Assembly: GCA_947623645.1 (NCBI GenBank)
Contig: CANQHK010000057.1
Coordinates: 1-7,885, forward strand
Length of the DNA stretch: 7,885 nt
Direction of reading: 5' to 3'
Origin: an uncultured Bacilli bacterium
Lineage (GTDB): Bacteria > Bacillota_I > Bacilli_A > RF39 > UBA660
The first letter of the stretch is position 1. Each line of letters starts with the position of its first letter. Positions 1 to 4,876 of this stretch are shown here, piece after piece. Both the position numbers and the translations under genes were made by a program. The notes beneath the pieces are model-generated. The model ran no database searches and was not told the origin of the DNA. It was given only the letters and a program-made list of their open reading frames with translations.

Positions 1-85
1 ACGTGATACTTAAAAAGATGACAAAAATACTCGTTATAAATACACTAATCTTGGCAATTTGCTTTTTCTTCTCTTTTCCTTTCAT
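1..85 (-). CDS. N-terminal fragment of a second anchored surface protein (paralog B)
   Basis: This gene reads leftward from an ATG at 85-83 and leaves the window after 28 codons. The fragment starts MKGKEKKKQIAKISVFITSI and continues FVIFLSIT. It matches the start of the 645-aa gene at 4875-6812 (MEEKRRKRQIIKISIFITSI, then FVIFMSVT) in a lysine-rich head followed by a hydrophobic segment. At DNA level, 47 of 60 bases agree between 1-60 and 6728-6787. The match extends to a shared promoter and a G11 tract upstream, so this is a true paralog. The ribosome binding site is weak: a GAGAG-type purine run about 10 bases before ATG. The known family trait is an uncleaved anchor or signal peptide. Whether the rest of the protein resembles paralog A cannot be seen. 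It follows the murG-murB-ftsQ terminator and should be transcribed separately. Confidence 0.85.
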   Translation of the reverse strand, partial: MKGKEKKKQIAKISVFITSIFVIFLSIT

Positions 86-123
86 AATTTCTACATCTCT
101 CTTTCTACTCTATTATTTTTATT

Positions 124-132
124 ATTATAACA
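124..132 (-). promoter_or_regulatory. Possible extended -10 promoter for paralog B
   Basis: On the minus strand this reads TGTTATAAT, a perfect TATAAT preceded by the TGn of an extended -10 promoter. No good -35 lies 17 bases upstream. Transcription from here would give a leader of about 30 bases, against about 85 from the promoter at 176-204. Paralog A has no counterpart; its leader is only about 25 bases. This could be a second start site or chance in A+T-rich DNA. Confidence 0.3.
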
Positions 133-175
133 CTCGTATATTAAATATTTTGTCTATTCTTATATTTACAATTCT

Positions 176-204
176 ATTCTATCACGAACTAGTATCACTG
201 TAAA
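176..204 (-). promoter_or_regulatory. Promoter of paralog B, twin of the paralog A promoter
   Basis: The minus strand carries TTTACA (204-199), a 17-base spacer and TAGAAT (181-176), a good sigma-A arrangement. From 176 to 205, 27 of 30 bases equal 6844-6873, and the three differences are all transitions. This is closer than the 78% identity of the linked coding starts. Conservation through the spacer (CTAGTTCGTGA is identical in both) suggests selection on more than the two hexamers, for example an operator. In both copies TTTACA is mirrored 28 bases downstream by TGTAAA. Confidence 0.7.
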
Positions 205-235
205 CATTTATTTTATTGTTTCTAATATCATGGTA

Positions 236-246
236 CCCCCCCCCCC
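236..246 (-). repeat. G11 homopolymer tract upstream of paralog B
   Basis: Eleven C on the plus strand are G11 on the strand of paralog B. A run this long is very improbable by chance in DNA of about 30% G+C. It lies 31 bases upstream of TTTACA and follows a perfect TTGACA (259-254) after TTTCAAT. TTGACA could pair with TACCAT over an 18-base spacer that includes the whole tract, so a change in G number would change the spacer. The same arrangement sits upstream of paralog A. This is a likely slipped-strand phase-variation tract. The exact length may also be affected by sequencing. Confidence 0.75.
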
Positions 247-259
247 ATTGAAATGTCAA

Positions 260-283
260 GAAAAAAATGAGATTTCTCTCATT
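260..283 (-). terminator. Rho-independent terminator of the murG-murB-ftsQ operon
   Basis: The minus strand reads AATGAGA-GAAA-TCTCATT, a perfect 7-bp stem with a GNRA-type tetraloop, followed by a T run (TTTTTC). It begins about 29 bases after the ftsQ stop codon. It separates the division operon from paralog B. Confidence 0.8.
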
Positions 284-287
284 CTCT

Positions 288-303
288 TGTAAACCTATGT
301 AAA
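288..303 (-). repeat. Paired TTTACA motif between ftsQ and its terminator
   Basis: The minus strand reads TTTACATAGGTTTACA, two TTTACA units 10 bases apart. A near-identical TTTACATAGATTTACA lies on the plus strand at 4808-4823. In both places the motif falls between the stop codon of a non-cassette gene and its hairpin terminator, and points toward a surface-protein cassette. It could be a protein-binding site, a remnant of a cassette boundary, or chance similarity in A+T-rich spacer DNA. Confidence 0.4.
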
Positions 304-311
304 CTATCTTT

Positions 312-1007
312 TTAACTACAAGTATCCTCTTTTATTTCAAAATGATTGCCACTATCTAAATTAAGAATTCCTTTCTGACAAGGAAAATCTCCAATAATAG
401 TATTATAATAATCGATCTTTTTAAATTTTGTGAGAGTAACATAAACTAAGTTACCATCGTTCATTAAAAGAGCAAATCGATCTTTATCTTGAGCCGTTGG
501 TTCATATTTTATTTCGGATATTTTTTTACGAATACTATCTTTCATTTTGGTTAGTTTTTGAATCAAACTCTCATATTTTGTATCGGGAGTATAATTAATT
601 AAAGTTGCTGCAACAATATTTTTTTCATTGGGAATTGCCTCTCCTGTCGACAACACTAAATTATTTTCAAGATCGATAAAAAGAGGTTTCGCTTCTTCTA
701 CTTCGATGATTACCTGTCCCCAAATTCTTCTTTTTACTTTTGCCTTTACAATATAAGGACTTGCTTCTACTCTTTTTTTCATGGACCAAGCCGTTGTTTT
801 TAAAAAACTTGGGTAATCAGAAATCCCTGCTAATTCAATTAATTCTTGATCTTTTAAAAGAGTATTTCCTTGAATATAAATATTGGTAATTGGTAAACTA
901 CATAAAAATACAATCAAAAGAGCAAGAAGGCCAAGAAAACAAAGAAAGATAAGAAAAGGAAGAATTCGAATTTTGATTTTCTTTTTTAATTTTTTTTCTG
1001 TTTCCAT
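312..1007 (-). CDS. ftsQ: Cell division protein FtsQ/DivIB
   Basis: Single-pass membrane protein of the divisome. In the known family it bridges cytoplasmic and extracytoplasmic division proteins (the DivIC/FtsL group) and helps control septal wall synthesis. The 231-aa product has a lysine-rich cytoplasmic head (about 1-15), one membrane helix (about 16-37), a POTRA domain (about 40-106, starting ITNIYIQGN and ending VIIEVEEAKP), and a beta domain to about 225. Length fits a short Firmicute DivIB. A GGGAG ribosome binding site inside the end of murB lies 6 bases before ATG. Only 3 bases separate the murB stop from this start, so the two are co-transcribed and probably translationally coupled. 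It is the last gene of the operon and is followed by a strong hairpin terminator. The name divIB is equally suitable. Confidence 0.9.
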   Translation of the reverse strand: METEKKLKKKIKIRILPFLIFLCFLGLLALLIVFLCSLPITNIYIQGNTLLKDQELIELAGISDYPSFLKTTAWSMKKRVEASPYIVKAKVKRRIWGQVIIEVEEAKPLFIDLENNLVLSTGEAIPNEKNIVAATLINYTPDTKYESLIQKLTKMKDSIRKKISEIKYEPTAQDKDRFALLMNDGNLVYVTLTKFKKIDYYNTIIGDFPCQKGILNLDSGNHFEIKEDTCS

Positions 1008-1010
1008 ACG

Positions 1011-1916
1011 CTACTCCCAATTAATGAATTCTTGTTCTACTTTTAGTTGAATATGATATTTATCGTAAACACTCTCTTGAATAAACCGAATTAATTCTAG
1101 GATATCTTTCGCTTTTGCTCCTCCAATATTGATAATAAAATTAGCATGTTTATTAGAAATCTGTGCTCCCCCTTTCGTAAGTCCTTTATATCCTAACTCT
1201 TCAATTAATCTTCCAGCAAAATCTCCTTCTGGATTTCGAAAAACACTTCCTGCCGAAGGATATTCTAAAGGCTGACTCTCTACTCTTCTTTTTTTTCTTT
1301 CTTTAACCAGTTCTTCCATCTCTTCTTTTTTACCTTTTTTTAGTTTAAACGTTGCTTCTAAACAAATATAATCTTTATGTTTTTGCAAAAAAGAACTTCG
1401 ATAATGAAAATCCATTTCTTGATTTACCATCGTAATCACTTTTAGATCTTTGGTTAAAACTTTTACTTCTTTAACGACGTAGCCCATATCACTTTTATAG
1501 GCTCCAGCATTCATATAGACAGCTCCTCCTACTGTCCCAGGAATACCCGTTGCAAATTCTAATCCCGATAATCCTTTTCGAATCGTTTGACTAGCAAGAC
1601 GCATAAGAGATACTCCACTTCCTGCTTTTACTTTCGTTCCTTGAATTTCAATTTCATCAAAGGCATCTAACTTAATAATAATTCCCTTATATTCTTTATC
1701 GGAAAACAAAACATTACTTCCAAACCCTAAAACCATGTAAGGATATTCTTGATTTTTAATATATTTTAAAAGTTCAATTAACTTTTCTGTATTTTTCGGA
1801 AATATAATGTATCGTGCTCTTCCCCCTACTTTATAGGTGGTATAATCTTTTAAAGAGGCATTTTCGATCAGTTTTCCAATAGCCTTTTTTTTAACGAATT
1901 CTTTTACCTCATTCAT
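1011..1916 (-). CDS. murB: UDP-N-acetylenolpyruvoylglucosamine reductase MurB
   Basis: FAD- and NADPH-dependent enzyme that reduces UDP-GlcNAc-enolpyruvate to UDP-MurNAc, the second committed step of cytoplasmic peptidoglycan precursor synthesis. Counting from the upstream ATG at 1922, the FAD-binding parts are YKVGGRARYI (30-39), GFGSNVLF (66-73) and GIPGTVGGAVYMNAG (126-140). Catalytic positions are all present: Arg175 in HYRSSF, the proton-donor Ser226 in PSAGSVFRNP, and Glu296 in LKVEQEFI. The tail matches the shorter type II MurB of Firmicutes. I chose the ATG at 1916 because TAAGGA lies 9 bases before it, but only 3 bases before the ATG at 1922; the choice changes the protein by two residues (301 or 303 aa). 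It sits between murG and ftsQ, an order seen in Bacillus division/wall clusters. Confidence 0.95.
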   Translation of the reverse strand: MNEVKEFVKKKAIGKLIENASLKDYTTYKVGGRARYIIFPKNTEKLIELLKYIKNQEYPYMVLGFGSNVLFSDKEYKGIIIKLDAFDEIEIQGTKVKAGSGVSLMRLASQTIRKGLSGLEFATGIPGTVGGAVYMNAGAYKSDMGYVVKEVKVLTKDLKVITMVNQEMDFHYRSSFLQKHKDYICLEATFKLKKGKKEEMEELVKERKKRRVESQPLEYPSAGSVFRNPEGDFAGRLIEELGYKGLTKGGAQISNKHANFIINIGGAKAKDILELIRFIQESVYDKYHIQLKVEQEFINWE

Positions 1917-1928
1917 ATGCATCTATCC

Positions 1929-3005
1929 TTATTCTTTCATTACTTTTTGAATTTCTTCGTAGAATCTTGTTGCACTATCACGAATTCCTAATTTTGCATT
2001 TGCATCTTGCATTTTTTTATATTTTTCTGGATCTTCGAAAATCCCATCAATCGTATCCAGTAAGATTTTACTATCCAAATTTTCTTCTTCAATTATAACA
2101 CTTGCACCATTTTTTTCAAGTTCTTTTGCATTTTTATATTGATGATTATTCGTAACATAAGGACTTGGAATTAAAATACTGGGAAGATGACAGGTAGTAA
2201 TTTCTGCAATCATACTTGCTCCTGCTCGAGAAACAATTAGATCACTACACTTTAAAACTCCCAACATATTATCAAGAAATGGTACAATGTGAACATTTTC
2301 AAAAGAATATCCTTGAAACTCATCATAATAATCTTTTCCACTTACAAATAATACTTCGTAAGGTTTCCCTTTCATTTTTGGAAGGATCTCTTTCATTTTT
2401 TTGGTAATGGTGTAAGAACCTAAAGAGCCCATTACAATTACTACTACTTTTTTATTTTCTTTTAATCCATACTCTTTTTTCGAAATTGGTTTTGCTTTTA
2501 CAACTTCTTCACTTCGAGGGTTTCCCGTATAGACGACGTTTTTTGTTTTAAAATATTTTTTAGAATCAGGAAGAGAAATACAAACTCTATTAACGTAACG
2601 ACTCAAGATTTTATTGGTTAGTCCGGGAATCGAATTTTGTTCATGCAACATCGATTTAACACCACATTTTTTTGCTGCATAAAGAACTGGGAAAGTTACA
2701 TAACCTCCTACTCCAATAACAATATCCGGACGAAACTTTCGAATTTCTTGTTTCATTTTTTTAATATTTTGTTGTAACTCTTGAAGAACCTCTATATTTT
2801 TCCAGATTTTTTTACGGTTTAAACCATGCATAGGAATTCCAAGATAAGGGATTCCTTCTTGGGGAATAATGGTATGTTCCATCCGATCGGTTGTTCCTAC
2901 ATATAAAAGTTCTAGATTTTTTTCTTTTTCTTGTAATTTATGGATAATTGCTAAAGCCGGAAAAATATGTCCCCCTGTTCCACCTGCTGTTATCATTACT
3001 CTCAT
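1929..3005 (-). CDS. murG: Lipid II synthase MurG (GlcNAc transferase)
   Basis: GT28-family glycosyltransferase at the inner membrane face that adds GlcNAc from UDP-GlcNAc to lipid I, making lipid II. The 358-aa length is typical. The first Rossmann domain has the glycine-rich loop GGTGGHIFPA (8-17) and the acceptor-side loop IGVGGYVTFP (97-106), followed by LHEQNSIPG (120-128). The second domain has the nucleotide-binding stretch SRAGASMIAE (259-268) and NHQYKNAKEL (287-296). The loop that reads GGSQGA or GGSRGA in many homologues is here MGSLGS (192-197), a mild departure. The ATG at 3005 follows GAGGAAGAGG; a second in-frame ATG three codons on (2996) is less well placed. It leads the murG-murB-ftsQ transcript, and its usual neighbours mraY, murD and ftsW are not next to it. 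Confidence 0.95.
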   Translation of the reverse strand: MRVMITAGGTGGHIFPALAIIHKLQEKEKNLELLYVGTTDRMEHTIIPQEGIPYLGIPMHGLNRKKIWKNIEVLQELQQNIKKMKQEIRKFRPDIVIGVGGYVTFPVLYAAKKCGVKSMLHEQNSIPGLTNKILSRYVNRVCISLPDSKKYFKTKNVVYTGNPRSEEVVKAKPISKKEYGLKENKKVVVIVMGSLGSYTITKKMKEILPKMKGKPYEVLFVSGKDYYDEFQGYSFENVHIVPFLDNMLGVLKCSDLIVSRAGASMIAEITTCHLPSILIPSPYVTNNHQYKNAKELEKNGASVIIEEENLDSKILLDTIDGIFEDPEKYKKMQDANAKLGIRDSATRFYEEIQKVMKE

Positions 3006-3029
3006 GAAACCTCTTCCTCTCTTATATTC

Positions 3030-3046
3030 AGTATACCATAATTATA
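3030..3046 (-). promoter_or_regulatory. Candidate -10 region for the murG operon
   Basis: The frr-murG spacer contains a perfect TATAAT (3046-3041) and a TATACT (3035-3030) on the minus strand. Neither has a strong -35 at 16-18 bases. A promoter is expected because frr seems to end at its own terminator, but the exact site is unsure. Confidence 0.35.
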
Positions 3047-3076
3047 TGCTAAAAAGGTGAAAAACTCTATTGTATT

Positions 3077-3115
3077 TCGGAAAAAAGAAAAAGAAGTGTA
3101 AAGTTATTATACACT
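3077..3115 (-). terminator. Probable terminator of frr
   Basis: The minus strand reads AGTGTA, a loop of nine bases, then TACACT, followed by TCTTTTTCTTTTTT. The 6-bp stem begins inside the last frr codons and the tandem TAATAA stop lies in the loop. The stem is short, so termination may be partial and let some transcript continue into murG. Confidence 0.45.
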
Positions 3116-3655
3116 CATAAGTTCTTCTTCTTTTTCACTTAATTTTTCTTCAATTTTCTTATTGTAGAGATTCACCAAATCTTGTACTTGATTATCTCCT
3201 TGTTTTTGTTCATCTTCACTGATTTCTAATTTTTTAATATCATCGATTGCATCTCTTCGAATATTTCGAATAGAAACTTTTGATTCTTCTGCCATCGCCT
3301 TTACTTGTTTCGTAAGTTCTACTCTTCTTTCTTCGGTTAATGGAGGAATAATAATTCGAATCGTTTCTCCATCATTCGTTGGAGTATATCCTAAATTGGC
3401 TTCAAAAATTGCTTTTTCAATAGCAGATAAAGTAGATTTATCAAAAGGTTTAATCAACAGTTGTCTTCCTTCTGGAACAGAAATTGTACCGACTTGATTT
3501 AAAGGCATCATCATTCCATAGCAAGAAACAAGAACCCCATCCAAACTAGATGGATTGGCCCGCCCTGCTCGAACACTTGTAAATCTTTTTTCTAAACTTT
3601 CAATTGTATGTTCCATTTTTTGTTTGGTATCTTCTAAAATAGTTTCTTTATTCAT
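3107..3655 (-). CDS. frr: Ribosome recycling factor
   Basis: Cytoplasmic factor that, with EF-G, splits the post-termination ribosome and frees mRNA and tRNA. The 182-aa product has the usual length and the two-domain layout: a three-helix bundle formed by both ends (about 1-29 and 105-182) and an inserted beta domain II (about 31-104). Signature stretches are VRAGRANPSSLDGV (28-41), RIIIPPLTEERR (100-111) and SIRNIRRDA (128-136), which contains the conserved arginine of the ribosome-contacting helix. AAGGAG lies 7 bases before ATG, and the gene has its own strong promoter. It is often found with pyrH, tsf and rpsB; here it has become the upstream neighbour of murG, with a divergent unknown gene behind it. 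Confidence 0.97.
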   Translation of the reverse strand: MNKETILEDTKQKMEHTIESLEKRFTSVRAGRANPSSLDGVLVSCYGMMMPLNQVGTISVPEGRQLLIKPFDKSTLSAIEKAIFEANLGYTPTNDGETIRIIIPPLTEERRVELTKQVKAMAEESKVSIRNIRRDAIDDIKKLEISEDEQKQGDNQVQDLVNLYNKKIEEKLSEKEEELMSV

Positions 3656-3684
3656 ATCTTTTCTCCTTTTTTATTTCTACTATT

Positions 3685-3713
3685 ATTATATAAAGAAAAT
3701 ATAGAAAATGCAA
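3685..3713 (-). promoter_or_regulatory. frr promoter
   Basis: The minus strand has TTGCAT (3713-3708), a 17-base spacer and a perfect TATAAT (3690-3685). Predicted transcription starts near 3678 and gives a leader of about 23 bases with AAGGAG. The -35 lies inside the left arm of the inverted repeat at 3705-3731. Confidence 0.75.
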
Positions 3714-3731
3714 GAACTATCCTTGCATTTT
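3705..3731. promoter_or_regulatory. 10-bp inverted repeat covering both divergent -35 boxes
   Basis: AAAATGCAAG (3705-3714) and CTTGCATTTT (3722-3731) are perfect reverse complements separated by 7 bases. Each arm contains the TTGCAT -35 of one divergent promoter. No gene reads into it from either side, so it is unlikely to be a terminator. It looks like an operator, or simply two identical -35 regions placed as mirror images. A protein bound here could control frr and the unknown gene together. Confidence 0.6.
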
Positions 3732-3751
3732 AAAACAATCTGTGGTAATAT
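3723..3751 (+). promoter_or_regulatory. Promoter of the 318-aa unknown gene
   Basis: TTGCAT (3723-3728), a 17-base spacer and TAATAT (3746-3751) precede the gene, giving a leader of about 20 bases that contains AAGGA. The -10 is weaker than that of the divergent frr promoter while the -35 is identical. Confidence 0.6.
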
Positions 3752-3778
3752 AAGAACCTAACGGAAGAAGGAAGAAAT

Positions 3779-4735
3779 ATGAATTTAAAAGAATTATTTT
3801 GGAAAGAAGATAAAAAAGAAGAAGTACCAAATGTCATTTTTTTGAATGAAGAAACAGAAAATGCCATGAATTTATTTTTAGAGGAAAGAAATTTCGGTAG
3901 AACTGCTTATACATTAGGAAGAATCTTAAAGAAAATGGGACTGGATGCAGAGGATGCTGTAACACTTTCTATAGAAGAGTTAAAAGGAAACCAAAAATTT
4001 GTTTTTTTAGAAGGGTCAACAAAAAATTCTAGAGAAAACATTACTTTGATTTTAGAAGATGAAAATCCAATGAATGCAAAAAGAATTTTCATGGGAACGA
4101 AAAAGAGAATGCAAGTTTACGAATATATTCCTGCAGATTTATTTAATAAAAGAATCCATTTAAATTTGACAAAAGAAATTTTAAAAAGAGAGTTTCAAAA
4201 CATGCAATTAGAAGAAACTCTAGAATCCTACAAAAACTCTTTTCAGATTCAAGATGAAAACGGTTACCAATTACAACTAGATATCCAAGATCCAATTCGA
4301 TTGGAAAGAAATCAAGTCTTTCATGTAGCAGAGGAAGAAAAAATTCAAGAATTTTTGTTACAGATAGAATTTCCTATAGATATTTTGGAAATTTATAAAC
4401 AGATTCGTCAAAAAATTAAAAATTATCCTCACATTCATTTAAAATATACAACTCCTGAAAAAGCTATTAGTTTTCTTACAATCAATAATGATAATCTCAC
4501 TCGTTTGAAAATTTATAGAAAAGGCAAAGAAATTTATTATTATGAAAAAGAAGGTTGGAAATATTCTTCTTCAAAATTTCAATTGGAAGAAAATATAGAC
4601 GGTGGACTGGATTATTCTATGACCATTGCATCCAAGAATCATATCTTTGATACAACTTCTTTAAAGGGAGAAATTGAAAATGCTGTTTCGGAAGTTGAAA
4701 AAGTAAAGAAACGTAGTCAATCAATTTTTCGGTAA
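3779..4735 (+). CDS. Uncharacterised cytoplasmic protein, 318 aa
   Basis: I do not recognise this protein. It is a convincing gene: AAGGA 6 bases before ATG, an upstream promoter, TAA stop, a following terminator, and codon use like its neighbours. There is no signal peptide or membrane segment. The N-terminal part (about 23-70) is charged and probably helical. The stretch 73-130 looks mixed alpha/beta (KFVFLEG, NITLILED). Next comes a helical, glutamate-rich part (130-152), a beta-like stretch with ENGYQLQLDIQDP (160-172), and helices at about 185-214. A tyrosine-rich strand pattern, KIYRKGKEIYYYEKEGWKY (244-262), precedes a basic tail (VEKVKKRSQSIFR). No known catalytic motif is apparent; in particular there is no reverse-transcriptase YxDD. 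It is divergent from frr and convergent with paralog A. Confidence 0.85.
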   Translation: MNLKELFWKEDKKEEVPNVIFLNEETENAMNLFLEERNFGRTAYTLGRILKKMGLDAEDAVTLSIEELKGNQKFVFLEGSTKNSRENITLILEDENPMNAKRIFMGTKKRMQVYEYIPADLFNKRIHLNLTKEILKREFQNMQLEETLESYKNSFQIQDENGYQLQLDIQDPIRLERNQVFHVAEEEKIQEFLLQIEFPIDILEIYKQIRQKIKNYPHIHLKYTTPEKAISFLTINNDNLTRLKIYRKGKEIYYYEKEGWKYSSSKFQLEENIDGGLDYSMTIASKNHIFDTTSLKGEIENAVSEVEKVKKRSQSIFR

Positions 4736-4785
4736 TCGGATTGGTAAATTACTCCATCTACGATGTTCCTAAAGTGCAACAACGT

Positions 4786-4823
4786 TTTACAATAACTTTA
4801 CGAAAATTTTACATAGATTTACA
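4786..4823 (+). repeat. Four helically phased TTTACR motifs
   Basis: TTTACA (4786), TTTACG (4797), TTTACA (4808) and TTTACA (4818) start 11, 11 and 10 bases apart, about one DNA turn each. They fill the non-coding space between the unknown gene and the shared terminator. The last two form TTTACATAGATTTACA, nearly the same as the pair at 288-303. Phased short repeats are typical of cooperative protein-binding sites, but the A+T-rich composition makes chance a real alternative. Confidence 0.4.
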
Positions 4824-4838
4824 TCTATAATTTAAAAG

Positions 4839-4876
4839 CTCATGATATCTAGATTAGATTTCATGAGTATTTTTTT
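4839..4876 (+). terminator. Bidirectional terminator between the convergent genes
   Basis: CTCATGA (4839-4845) pairs with TCATGAG (4861-4867); after a T/T mismatch, ATCTA pairs with TAGAT around a GAT loop. On the plus strand seven T follow (4870-4876), making a strong terminator for the 318-aa gene. These T overlap the stop codon of paralog A. On the minus strand only CTTTT follows, so it would end paralog A transcription less well. A hairpin just past the stop of a C-type-lectin gene also matches where DGR systems keep a target-side hairpin. Confidence 0.75.

Noticed and set aside
3..203. Plus-strand open frame encoding a hydrophobic 66-aa peptide
   Set aside because: It is the antisense of the paralog B start and promoter; its resemblance to the plus-strand frame at 6715-6987 follows from the duplicated DNA.
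176..205. Invertible promoter or recombinase switch
   Set aside because: The two promoter copies are in the same orientation, the TTTACA/TGTAAA arms are only 6 bp, and no recombinase gene is present.
2216..4092. Open frames at 2216-2407 and 2869-3060 (plus) and 3907-4092 (minus)
   Set aside because: They lie antisense to murG or the 318-aa gene and have no homology that I recognise or supporting signals.
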